11,770 nt of DNA from UBA6065 sp038063975 (GTDB lineage Bacteria > Patescibacteriota > Minisyncoccia > Phycocordibacterales > UBA6065): positions 1-11,770 of the forward strand of contig JBBTTY010000020.1 of NCBI GenBank assembly GCA_038063975.1, given 5' to 3'. A model generated the notes under the pieces. That model ran no database searches. It had not been told where the DNA came from and saw nothing but the letters and a program-made list of their open reading frames with translations. A program made the translations under genes and the position numbers. This document shows, in pieces, positions 5,448 to 11,770 of the stretch; position 1 is the stretch's first letter; each line of letters opens with the position of its first letter.

Positions 5448-6070
5448 TCCGTCCGCCACCGCTCGCCGTCGTACCATTCTCCGCCGGCAAATTGCAGTTT
5501 ATAGCTGTCACTCGGTCTCTGGAGAGAACCCAGATAAATATATTTTTTACCTAAACCTTTCGCCCATTCTATAACCATAGTCATCATACCCAGTCCTCGG
5601 GACGATTCGCGCGGGTCTTCTATATAAAAAGGGTAGCTGTAATGGATCAGACGCTCTGTTTTTAGAGCTATGACGAATCCCACGACCACTCCTTTCCGTT
5701 TATCTCTGAAAACAAAAAGTCTGTTGAAATTACTTTTCTTTTCGTCCGTCATGATTTCTCTGATTTTATTGGCTGTGAATACTTTGTCGCCGAACTTTGC
5801 ATAGAAATCTTTGGCCAATTTTCCGATTTTCCAAGAATAGTCTGGGTAGGGAATAGGTTCTATGGAGAGTATTAGGTGCTCTGACTTGCGCAAGATTCGA
5901 TGATTTTCGCTAGAGGCCGCATATTTCGACAGGTCTATGCGAAAACTCCTCGTTTTATTCATCACGCCTTTTTCAACACGGGTAAAAATGTAACCCTGAT
6001 CATACAGATCTTCTATATTTTTATCCGAGAAATCAGTAATAACTTTTGTGTTCCAATTTAAATATGTCAT
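5417..6070 (-). CDS. GNAT-fold, arginyltransferase (ATE C-domain)-like protein
   Basis: A 217-residue protein. The C-terminal half carries a run typical of the C-terminal domain of arginyl/leucyl-tRNA-protein transferases: VVGFVIALKTERLIHYSYPFY (129-149), then SRGLGMMTMVIEWAKGLGKKYIYLGSL (157-183), SYKLQF (189-194) and EWYDGERW (198-205). These enzymes move an amino acid from aminoacyl-tRNA to a protein N-terminus using a GNAT fold. The N-terminal CxxC-type ATE domain is absent, so another acceptor is possible, including peptidoglycan precursors as in Fem-type GNAT enzymes (inference). The N-terminal half (GYIFTRVEKGVMNKTRSFRIDL) is also charged and folded-looking. The start lies 47 bp after the mraY stop with no convincing promoter, so co-transcription with mraY is likely. 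Confidence 0.65.
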   Translation of the reverse strand: MTYLNWNTKVITDFSDKNIEDLYDQGYIFTRVEKGVMNKTRSFRIDLSKYAASSENHRILRKSEHLILSIEPIPYPDYSWKIGKLAKDFYAKFGDKVFTANKIREIMTDEKKSNFNRLFVFRDKRKGVVVGFVIALKTERLIHYSYPFYIEDPRESSRGLGMMTMVIEWAKGLGKKYIYLGSLQRPSDSYKLQFAGGEWYDGERWRTDYTPLKEILK

Positions 6071-6117
6071 TTTAATTCAAGTTTAATGTTCAAGTCCAAT
6101 GAAAATATCACGCCAGT

Positions 6118-7251
6118 TTAGTGTAAGCCTATCCAAACGCCAATTATAACCATACCGAGATGGACAACCCACATACGCATAATAGTTTTTTCTTCACTCC
6201 AGCCCGAGAGTTCCAAATGGTGATGTAGTGGCGCCATGAGGAAAACTCTCCGGCCGAATACATGACGACCGATTGATTGAATGACCACAGTCGTAGCTTC
6301 TACATAAAACATAAAAGCGATAAATGGCAGTATGGCCATGCTGTTTATGGCTAGGGCGTTTATAGCCAGTAGTCCGCCGAGGCCGAGAGATCCGACATCT
6401 CCCATTTGGAATCTGGCGGGCTTTATATTGAAATATGTATATGTAACCAAAGCTCCTGCAGTGACTGCATTTAAAATAGCCAGAGAATCATATCCGGAAA
6501 TCCAAGCCATAAAAGCTAGAGCACCGAACGTCGGTATGAGCATACCACCGGCCAAACCGTCCATGCCGTCGGAAATATTTACAGCATTGGCCGTGAACAT
6601 GACGATGAGAATGATCAAGGGTACAATCCAACCACCTATGCTCAAATAACCGTCGAAAGGCATATAAATCTGATGCCAGTTCTCTCCGAGCTTCCAATAA
6701 ATCCACCAAGCGGTCATGGCTCCGGCGAGAAATTGCAAGAAGAGCTTTTCATGGACCAAAACGCCCTTTCTTTGTTTCGAGCCGAATATGCTCACGGTGC
6801 GTTTTAATATAGTCCAAGGAAAAATTATGGCAAGCCAAATTCGAAAAAGTAAATTTTTATGGACGCAAATGAGAGTTTTGGTTTGGGCGAGACTCCTCTG
6901 TCTCCTGTTTCCGCCGAAAATATTTAAGAGATCGTCTATGGCGCCGAGTCCCGCAGAGAGTAGCATGACACCTATAGGTACCCATGTGTAACTGCGATCC
7001 CAATTAAAAAAATAAGTAAGAATAGCAATAGTGGCTATAACTAGAACACCACCCATAATTGGCGTATTGACTTTTTCTTCCTGCGATTCGAGACCCAGGG
7101 TCCTATCGCCGTTTTCTTGTCTGGTAATGCCAAAATGTTGTAAAAGCCTTATAAAAAGAGGAGCGACGACGAGGCTCGTCAGACAAGCGATCACAGCAAA
7201 GCCGATAATATCCGTGAGACCCTGTATTTGGCTTGGTAAAAAATCAGTCAT
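6118..7251 (-). CDS. mraY: Phospho-N-acetylmuramoyl-pentapeptide transferase
   Basis: A 377-residue polytopic membrane protein of about ten helices. It transfers phospho-MurNAc-pentapeptide from UDP to undecaprenyl phosphate, making lipid I on the inner face of the membrane. Visible family motifs: VNTPIMGG (61-68), AIDDLLN with the paired aspartates (D106, D107), NAVNISDGMDGLAGG (222-236), the GDVGSLGLGG loop with the catalytic Asp (284-293), and APLHHHLELSGW (340-351). The segment between the DD motif and the next helix (about 112-170) is some 35-50 residues longer than usual. It is basic with a hydrophobic core (LLFRIWLAIIFPWTIL), making the protein longer than the usual 320-360. TATACT ends 6 bases before the ATG, with TTTAAA 17 bp further up. 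Confidence 0.95.
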   Translation of the reverse strand: MTDFLPSQIQGLTDIIGFAVIACLTSLVVAPLFIRLLQHFGITRQENGDRTLGLESQEEKVNTPIMGGVLVIATIAILTYFFNWDRSYTWVPIGVMLLSAGLGAIDDLLNIFGGNRRQRSLAQTKTLICVHKNLLFRIWLAIIFPWTILKRTVSIFGSKQRKGVLVHEKLFLQFLAGAMTAWWIYWKLGENWHQIYMPFDGYLSIGGWIVPLIILIVMFTANAVNISDGMDGLAGGMLIPTFGALAFMAWISGYDSLAILNAVTAGALVTYTYFNIKPARFQMGDVGSLGLGGLLAINALAINSMAILPFIAFMFYVEATTVVIQSIGRHVFGRRVFLMAPLHHHLELSGWSEEKTIMRMWVVHLGMVIIGVWIGLH

Positions 7252-7257
7252 GGAGAG

Positions 7258-7286
7258 AGTATAGTCTAAAATCTCTTATTTTTAAA
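7258..7286 (-). promoter_or_regulatory. Putative promoter of mraY
   Basis: On the minus strand TTTAAA (7281-7286), a 17-bp spacer and TATACT (7258-7263), ending 6 bases before the mraY ATG. This would give a leaderless mRNA. The region is AT-rich, so the -35 is weak evidence. Confidence 0.4.
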
Positions 7287-7299
7287 GGTTTATTGGTTT

Positions 7300-8145
7300 T
7301 TAGAGATAATTAAATTTTATCCTTCTTATTGAAATTTCTCTGGCATTTTTGGCGCTTTCAAAAGTATAGTTTTCGTTTCCTGTTACACCTTTTTCTTTCC
7401 ATGTGGCGTCGAGTAAGTTGTCATTGTGAATCAGAATTTCTCCCTTGCGCACGCCGTGGCCCCAAATGCCGTCAGAAGGCCATGCGTATGAATGAGCGTA
7501 TGAAATACGAATGCTTTCGCATGTGCTGTTCTTGTCAGTGTCATTGTTTCTATCTAATTTGTCCATATATTCAACTGCCGTGATGACGAGTATATGATTA
7601 TAAGTTTTGTCATTTCCTGTACCTATAAAAACGATAACATCGCCAGGTTTTGCTTCTGAAATTTTTATAGCTGTACTGTTTTTCTCATGAGCGAAGGCTA
7701 TGACGCCTATATTTTCCGCAGGACGCAAATGACCTAAAAGTCCGCCAATAAAACCCGTACGCAGAGGTTTTACAAAATCTTGAACGTTTTTGCCTGTGCG
7801 CTCTTTGCATAGAGCGTTCAATACATGATAGGCAAAACCTGAGCAATCTATACCGAGATCGTTTGCTATGAGGAATTCCTTCAGCTTGTCAGCCGATAAA
7901 TCGACAATTTTGACTCGGGCGAATTTGGCATCTATTGCACATTCCTCGGCGATTTCCGTCGGTGTTCCTTTGCCTTTGACGACACGGAGAGAGCCACGGA
8001 TTTTTTGTCTACGGTTATTGAAATACGGACAATTCGGCCGTGTGCCAAAAGGCAGACTTAAATAAGCGTCTATCATGGCGCAGGCATTGCCACTGATTTT
8101 CTGTCGCATTTTTGCTTCTGTTTTTTCAGGATTTATCTTATGCAT
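7300..8145 (-). CDS. NlpC/P60-like cysteine peptidase or amidase
   Basis: A 281-residue protein. GIDCSGFAYHVLN (98-110) is the NlpC/P60 catalytic Cys motif (C101). KPGDVIVF (166-173) followed by YNHILVIT (182-189) gives the conserved strand and the catalytic His (H184). YAHS (217-220) may hold the third polar residue. NlpC/P60 proteins hydrolyse or transfer amide bonds, often in peptidoglycan peptides. Unlike secreted cell-wall hydrolases this protein has no signal peptide or membrane segment, so it probably works inside the cell. The N-terminal 95 residues (with LPFGTRPNCPYFNNRRQKIRG) and the C-terminal 50 are not recognised. Its ATG lies inside the end of the ATP-grasp gene (13-bp overlap), so translation is probably coupled and the two proteins probably share a substrate. 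Confidence 0.75.
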   Translation of the reverse strand: MHKINPEKTEAKMRQKISGNACAMIDAYLSLPFGTRPNCPYFNNRRQKIRGSLRVVKGKGTPTEIAEECAIDAKFARVKIVDLSADKLKEFLIANDLGIDCSGFAYHVLNALCKERTGKNVQDFVKPLRTGFIGGLLGHLRPAENIGVIAFAHEKNSTAIKISEAKPGDVIVFIGTGNDKTYNHILVITAVEYMDKLDRNNDTDKNSTCESIRISYAHSYAWPSDGIWGHGVRKGEILIHNDNLLDATWKEKGVTGNENYTFESAKNAREISIRRIKFNYL

Positions 8146-9335
8146 GAAGTGATGAAGTTTCCGTTTTTATTCAATTTTCCGTGATTCTCCATTATACCCT
8201 CGGCTGATTGAATGCGAAAAAGTTCTCTGTTGTGGATAGTGTTTTCGTATTCTATGACATCAAAACTTTTTTTACGGAGAGAAGCGATATCTACCCCAAA
8301 AACTTTTTTTGTCACACGCTTTACGATCTGTGAGCCGGAAGAAACAACTGTTAATTTTTCCTTGATTGGCTCATCGAGGAGGGCGGATATATGAGCTTCA
8401 AATATAGATACACCTCTCGGATCAGTCTTCTTTTGAAGTTTGGATTCAAAAACAGCGCTAGCCGGCTGACGGGCATTTATTTCGAGGAGATATGTCTTCT
8501 CGGTCTTTTCATCATATATGACATCTATACCAAAGAGACCTTTCCAACCTGATGTTTTAAGTTTTATTCCAACACGCAAAGCGATGTCACTAGTTTTCGC
8601 ATACACTTTTTTATATTTCTGATCATGTGGCAGGGCGAAGTCGTTTCCGATGGTAGAGAAGGGGAGATCGGTGAAAGGGGTGAGTCCTGTGATTTGATAA
8701 CTTGGATTTCCGACAAAAATTTTCTTTCCAGTTACGACAATATTTACCGTAAAGACAGGCCCATCTATAAAATCAGAAAGACGACATTCACGATCGGAAA
8801 ATTTTTTTTGAAGTTCTTTCAGTTTTGTTTGGTTGTCAATAATATATGTGCCTTGTCCAGTATGTGAATGGTTGAATTGCAGAACGAACTTTTTGCCACC
8901 GAACTTTACATTTTTCACTTGAGAGATTTTGTGAGCAGGTAAGAGATTTGCATCAGAACCTAGCCACTTCACCTGCGAAATTTTCTCCTCAACTATTTTT
9001 GCCAGATCGGCGCTAGGGTTCAAGAGCTTCCAGCCTTTCTTTTTTACCAACCTCTCTATGCGGAGAGTATTTTGAAAAACTAAAACACTTGCTTTGCGCT
9101 CGGCAATTTTCTTTTGCACTTCCGGCAAAAAAAGTAAGTCATATGTATCCAAAGCCCCATTCTTTCTAGCGTCTTTTTTTATTAGCCAGACGTTGTTGGG
9201 CCATTTTTTTTGCATTGCGCATCCGTACTTTGAATCATTGGATATGATAAAATAGTGGTCATTCGGTTCTATTCCTAGGGTGCGTTCGATATCGCGGGTT
9301 ATATAGATAATGGTTTTTTTGGGTTTTTGATTCAC
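8133..9335 (-). CDS. ATP-grasp carboxylate-amine ligase-like protein
   Basis: A 400-residue protein starting at GTG (9333-9335). Residues 1-115 form a pre-ATP-grasp Rossmann-like region. KKFVLQFNHSHTGQGTYII (148-166) is the ATP-binding lysine/glycine-rich loop. LFGIDVIYDEKTEKTYLLEINARQPAS (267-293) contains the metal ligands Asp271, Glu285 and Asn287 in the LLEINAR motif of ATP-grasp ligases. The C-terminal 80 residues are not recognised. Such enzymes activate a carboxylate as acyl-phosphate and join it to an amine or similar group; the substrate here is unknown. The gene overlaps the NlpC/P60-like gene, an arrangement that recalls synthetase/amidase pairs such as glutathionylspermidine synthetase/amidase (analogy only). 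TAGTAT ends 6 bases before the GTG. Confidence 0.8.
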   Translation of the reverse strand: MNQKPKKTIIYITRDIERTLGIEPNDHYFIISNDSKYGCAMQKKWPNNVWLIKKDARKNGALDTYDLLFLPEVQKKIAERKASVLVFQNTLRIERLVKKKGWKLLNPSADLAKIVEEKISQVKWLGSDANLLPAHKISQVKNVKFGGKKFVLQFNHSHTGQGTYIIDNQTKLKELQKKFSDRECRLSDFIDGPVFTVNIVVTGKKIFVGNPSYQITGLTPFTDLPFSTIGNDFALPHDQKYKKVYAKTSDIALRVGIKLKTSGWKGLFGIDVIYDEKTEKTYLLEINARQPASAVFESKLQKKTDPRGVSIFEAHISALLDEPIKEKLTVVSSGSQIVKRVTKKVFGVDIASLRKKSFDVIEYENTIHNRELFRIQSAEGIMENHGKLNKNGNFITSCIR

Positions 9336-9341
9336 GATTTC

Positions 9342-9370
9342 ATACTACTCGGTTCTTGGGGATTTAACAA
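9342..9370 (-). promoter_or_regulatory. Putative promoter of the ATP-grasp gene
   Basis: On the minus strand TTGTTA (9365-9370), a 17-bp spacer and TAGTAT (9342-9347), 6 bases before the GTG start. Its -35 overlaps the -35 of the plus-strand rsmI promoter by five bases. Confidence 0.4.
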
Positions 9371-9391
9371 AGTAGCTTGTATAGCTATAAT
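9364..9391 (+). promoter_or_regulatory. Putative promoter of rsmI
   Basis: TTAACA (9364-9369), a 16-bp spacer and a perfect TATAAT (9386-9391). Transcription should start at or next to the ATG at 9399, giving a leaderless mRNA. This decides the start codon choice against the ATG at 9390, which overlaps the -10. Confidence 0.55.
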
Positions 9392-9398
9392 GGCCAGT

Positions 9399-10067
9399 AT
9401 GGTAACTTTATACATCGTGGCCACTCCCATAGGTAATCTAGAAGACATCACTTTACGGGCTTTGCGTGTGCTTGCCGAAGTAGATGTCATCTTTTGCGAG
9501 GATACGCGTACGACGCGAGTACTTTTGGAAAAATACAAAATCAAAACAGCCACTGAAAGTTTCCACGCCCAGAGCCCTCTTTCAAAAATGGATCACATTG
9601 CTGATTTGCTCGAAAACGGCAAAAATCTAGCTCTAGTCTCTGATGCAGGCACACCAGGGATTTCAGACCCAGGAATGTTTTTGACAGCAGAAATTCGCAA
9701 GCGTTTGCCTAACACAGCTGTGGTAGCTATTCCTGGCCCATCAGCTCTGACAGCCGCCATATCTATCGCAGGCAAACCTCTCCACGAATTTGTTTTTCTC
9801 GGCTTTTTACCTCACAAAAAAGGCAGGCAAACTATATTTGAAGAAATAAAGGCAAGTGATCGGCCTTATGTTTTTTATGAATCTCCTCATCGTATAGAAA
9901 AAACTCTCAAATCACTTTATCACTGCGGTAAAACTGTGACTATATTGCGCGAGCTCACCAAAATATATGAATCATATGTATCAGGCACGGCGGAAGAAGT
10001 GTTAAAAACTTTTCACGATAATCCGAAAACTCTACGCGGGGAATTTGTTGTTATCGTCAATAAATAA
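9399..10067 (+). CDS. rsmI: 16S rRNA 2'-O-ribose C1402 methyltransferase RsmI
   Basis: A 222-residue SAM-dependent enzyme of the tetrapyrrole methylase fold. It methylates the ribose of C1402 in the 16S rRNA decoding centre. Motifs: TLYIVATPIGNLEDITLRAL near the N-terminus, EDTRTTRVLL, LALVSDAGTPGISDPG in the first half, IPGPSALTAAISIAG, then FLPHKKGRQ and FYESPHRIEKTL. GEFVVIVNK forms the end. The protein stops right after the methylase core, about 60 residues shorter than E. coli RsmI (286), which has an extra C-terminal part. The start MVTLYIV at 9399 is favoured by the family start and by the position of the TATAAT. In-frame ATGs at 9390 and 9327 would add 3 and 24 residues with no similarity to the family. 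Confidence 0.95.
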   Translation: MVTLYIVATPIGNLEDITLRALRVLAEVDVIFCEDTRTTRVLLEKYKIKTATESFHAQSPLSKMDHIADLLENGKNLALVSDAGTPGISDPGMFLTAEIRKRLPNTAVVAIPGPSALTAAISIAGKPLHEFVFLGFLPHKKGRQTIFEEIKASDRPYVFYESPHRIEKTLKSLYHCGKTVTILRELTKIYESYVSGTAEEVLKTFHDNPKTLRGEFVVIVNK

Positions 10068-10073
10068 TATAAT
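10045..10073 (+). promoter_or_regulatory. Putative promoter for the 48-residue membrane peptide
   Basis: TTGTTG (10045-10050), a 17-bp spacer and TATAAT (10068-10073), directly after the rsmI stop codon and 6 bases before the ATG at 10080. The -35 lies in the rsmI coding sequence and matches in only three positions. Confidence 0.4.
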
Positions 10074-10079
10074 AAAGAT

Positions 10080-10226
10080 ATGAAGTATAGGAATAGCATC
10101 ATAGCTCTGGGATTTCTGGTGGTCATTATCCAATTCCTCGGTTTCTCTGAAAGTATAAGAAATGGTTTGTTTATTATTTCAGGCATCGCCATCATTGCTT
10201 TGGCCTATTTAGCAGGCAAGAGATAA
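10080..10226 (+). CDS. Small hydrophobic membrane peptide, 48 residues
   Basis: An ATG frame of 48 codons. It starts MKYRNS, followed by a hydrophobic helix (about 7-22, IIALGFLVVIIQFLGF), a polar turn, SESIRNG, and a second hydrophobic stretch (about 30-45) ending AGKR. The layout, two short helices joined by a turn with basic ends, indicates an integral membrane protein. It is not recognised beyond that. It sits 12 bp after rsmI and 12 bp before the DUF4015 gene, and fills the space exactly, which supports it as a real gene in an operon. It could help localise or anchor the hydrolase encoded next (inference). Confidence 0.6.
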   Translation: MKYRNSIIALGFLVVIIQFLGFSESIRNGLFIISGIAIIALAYLAGKR

Positions 10227-10238
10227 GAGAATTCGCCC

Positions 10239-11477
10239 GTGTCGAAAGTGCCGAAAAATAAAGAGAAATCAATACGAGCCTACAGGCTAGGGGTTCTTCT
10301 AGTGATACTTTTTATTTCTTCTCTCTTTACTCTCTATGTCGGTTTTCCTCATATTGGTAAATTTGAATATAACGGAATACCTACTTCGGTAGCTACTACA
10401 ACATCGTTTATTCATATCAGGCAAGCAACGCACATTTCTACACCTGATTCCGTAAAAGGCATATATATGACTTCCTGCGTGGCCGCTACGCCCTCGCTTC
10501 GCAATAATCTAATAAAGCTAATAGAGGAAACGGAGCTCAATACGGTTGTCATAGACATCAAATCATACGATGGTCATATTTCATTTATGCCAAACGATGA
10601 AAAATTGAAAGTGGCGATCGGTGGTTGCTTTGTCAGTGATATGCAGGATTTTGTTGACGACCTCCATTCTCGCAATATATATGTGATAGGTCGGCTAGCG
10701 GTTTTTCAGGATCATTTGATGGTGAAACTTCATCCGGAATTGGCTGTAAAGAAAGCGAGCGCCACTTCGACGTCATGGACAGACTTTAAAGGCATTTCTT
10801 GGATAGACGCTTCAGCCAAATCACATTGGGATTATACGGTGGCTTTGGCCCGTTCGGCTCATAGCATAGGCTTCGATGAAATAAATTTTGACTATATCCG
10901 CTTTCCGGCTGACGGCAATATGAAGGATATTTGGTATCCGGAGAGCGGTTCACAAAAAAAGAGCGATATTATACGTTCTTTTTATGAGTATTTGCACGAT
11001 TCACTATCGCCTGAAGGCATTATTATTTCTGCAGATGTCTTTGGTATGACGACCACAAATACAGATGATCTAAATATAGGTCAAATTCTGGAAAATACTC
11101 TGCCGTATTTCGATTACATCTCTCCTATGGTTTATCCTTCGCATTATCCGCCAAATTTTATGAATTTAGGTAATCCAAACGATCATGTCTATGAAGTTGT
11201 AAAAATTTCTATGGATCATGCTATTGAGAGGACGATTGCTACGACCACTACGGTCATCTTACCAAATGCTCGTATAGGCACGAGTAGTCCGGCAATATAC
11301 ACCAAGCCCTCTTTTGATAAAAACAAATTACGCCCATGGCTCCAAGACAATAATTATCCTGTGCCGTATACAGCTGAAATGGTTCGCGCTCAAATACAGG
11401 CAACATACGATTCTGGTCTCAATTCATGGATGCTCTGGAATGCGGGCAATAGGTATACCAGAAGTGCTCTGGAGTAA
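10239..11477 (+). CDS. Membrane-anchored putative glycoside hydrolase (DUF4015-like)
   Basis: A 412-residue protein. A basic N-terminus and one membrane helix (about 17-36) form a signal anchor, then a Ser/Thr-rich linker leads to the extracellular domain. Features match the putative glycoside hydrolase family DUF4015 (TIM barrel): VKGIYMTSC (72-80), NTVVIDIKSYDGHISF (101-116), NFDYIRFPADG (216-226) with likely catalytic acidic residues, ISADVFGM (263-270), YISPMVYPSHYPP (293-305) and SWMLWNAGN (396-404). The polysaccharide acted on is unknown; a role at the cell surface is likely. The start is GTG, since no ATG occurs in frame before the membrane helix and the frame begins just after the small membrane peptide gene. 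It is probably co-transcribed with that gene. The palindromic element at 11509 follows 31 bp after the stop. Confidence 0.85.
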   Translation: MSKVPKNKEKSIRAYRLGVLLVILFISSLFTLYVGFPHIGKFEYNGIPTSVATTTSFIHIRQATHISTPDSVKGIYMTSCVAATPSLRNNLIKLIEETELNTVVIDIKSYDGHISFMPNDEKLKVAIGGCFVSDMQDFVDDLHSRNIYVIGRLAVFQDHLMVKLHPELAVKKASATSTSWTDFKGISWIDASAKSHWDYTVALARSAHSIGFDEINFDYIRFPADGNMKDIWYPESGSQKKSDIIRSFYEYLHDSLSPEGIIISADVFGMTTTNTDDLNIGQILENTLPYFDYISPMVYPSHYPPNFMNLGNPNDHVYEVVKISMDHAIERTIATTTTVILPNARIGTSSPAIYTKPSFDKNKLRPWLQDNNYPVPYTAEMVRAQIQATYDSGLNSWMLWNAGNRYTRSALE

Positions 11478-11508
11478 ATAAAAAAATCGGCGGAAATAGC
11501 GTTCTAGA

Positions 11509-11621
11509 AAAGCGAAAGGAAATATCCGAGTGGCAAACGGCGTCCTCGCTGGCTCGCTCGGCGCCTCCTTCTCGCACCGTCGTGCTCCGAAAGTTGCCAC
11601 TCGGATATTTCCTTTCGCTTT
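11509..11621. repeat. Long palindromic element (28-bp arms, GC-rich loop)
   Basis: A perfect 28-bp inverted repeat, 11509-11536 and 11594-11621, flanks a 57-bp centre that is strikingly GC-rich (CGGCGTCC...GCTCGGCGCC region) in an AT-rich context. The centre contains a small secondary stem (GCAC/GTGC near 11574-11585). As RNA it would fold into a very long hairpin. It is too long and lacks the immediate U-run of an ordinary terminator. A minus-strand open frame through it (ending at 11424) reads both arms and is not protein-like. It could be a REP/MITE-type mobile repeat, or a processing/termination structure after the hydrolase gene. The rest of 11478-11705 holds no gene. Confidence 0.75.
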
Positions 11622-11670
11622 CATAAAATCTTTGTTTAGAGCCATATAATAGAAAATACCTATGAAAAGC

Positions 11671-11700
11671 TTGACAAGTATGTGGTCTATGGTGTATAAT
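11671..11700 (+). promoter_or_regulatory. Consensus sigma70-type promoter
   Basis: TTGACA (11671-11676), an 18-bp spacer and TATAAT (11695-11700), both hexamers perfect. The ATG at 11706 lies 5 bases downstream, so the transcript would start at or beside the start codon. Confidence 0.8.
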
Positions 11701-11705
11701 AGTAT

Positions 11706-11770
11706 ATGAAAATCATTGTAAATTCTGGGGTCAAATGCAACTCGGTTGCTAATTACTCCTCAGAATACCA
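11706..11770 (+). CDS. Start of a truncated hypothetical protein
   Basis: An ATG frame of 21 codons, MKIIVNSGVKCNSVANYSSE and on, runs off the right edge. It is supported by the consensus promoter ending 5 bases before. The segment NSGVKCNS matches NSCLKCNS of the truncated minus-strand gene at the left end, at both DNA level (about 22 of 30 bases) and reading frame, but the second member of the CxxC is not conserved. Family and function cannot be told from so short a piece. Confidence 0.45.
   Translation, partial: MKIIVNSGVKCNSVANYSSEY

Noticed and set aside
7264..7300. Weak hairpin between the NlpC/P60-like gene and mraY as a terminator
   Set aside because: Only a 6-bp AT-rich stem with a large loop; not convincing, and it overlaps the likely mraY promoter.
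11424..11645. 73-codon minus-strand frame through the palindrome
   Set aside because: It spans both arms and the GC-rich centre of the inverted repeat and the end of the hydrolase gene; the frame is a by-product of the palindrome.
1..11770. CRISPR array, tRNA or rRNA genes, insertion sequence transposase
   Set aside because: No regularly spaced direct repeats, no cloverleaf or rRNA sequence, and no transposase motif were seen on either strand.

Overview
The window looks like a scaffold from a Candidate Phyla Radiation bacterium (Patescibacteria, probably a Parcubacteria/Paceibacteria-type lineage). The basis is indirect. Intergenic regions are short, most genes are AT-rich and use the standard code with TGA as a stop, and Shine-Dalgarno motifs are nearly absent. 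A few core genes (peptidoglycan synthesis, rsmI) sit among small uncharacterised proteins and toxin-antitoxin remnants. A run of 10 N at 655-664 is an assembly gap.

Left part (1-2477): a truncated minus-strand gene with a CxxC motif; a GC-rich gene with a cold-shock-like N-terminus that the gap splits into two frames, followed by a perfect 14-bp terminator hairpin; an unrecognised 127-residue protein; a threonine-synthase-like PLP enzyme on the minus strand; and, divergent from it, a 54-residue LysW-like zinc ribbon.

Middle part (2510-5447): an Mpl-type Mur ligase and a MazF/PemK toxin without antitoxin on the minus strand, separated by a structured intergenic stretch that may encode a small RNA. 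Next come a two-helix membrane protein with its own sigma70-type promoter and terminator, then a ribbon-helix-helix antitoxin followed by the remnant of a RelE/ParE toxin.

Minus-strand cluster (5417-9335): an ATP-grasp ligase overlaps an NlpC/P60-like protein by 13 bp; mraY and an arginyltransferase-like GNAT protein follow. Mpl and MraY act in the cytoplasmic and membrane steps of peptidoglycan synthesis. The ATP-grasp/NlpC pair and the aminoacyl-transferase-like protein may modify peptides in the same setting, but that is inference.

Right part (9399-11770): rsmI, a 48-residue membrane peptide and a membrane-anchored DUF4015-type glycoside hydrolase run on the plus strand. They are followed by a 113-bp palindromic element (28-bp perfect arms, GC-rich loop) and the start of a truncated gene under a consensus promoter. 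Two patterns span the window. Many genes have a -10-like hexamer ending 5-7 bases before the start codon, suggesting leaderless mRNAs. The two window ends carry related coding segments in inverted orientation.
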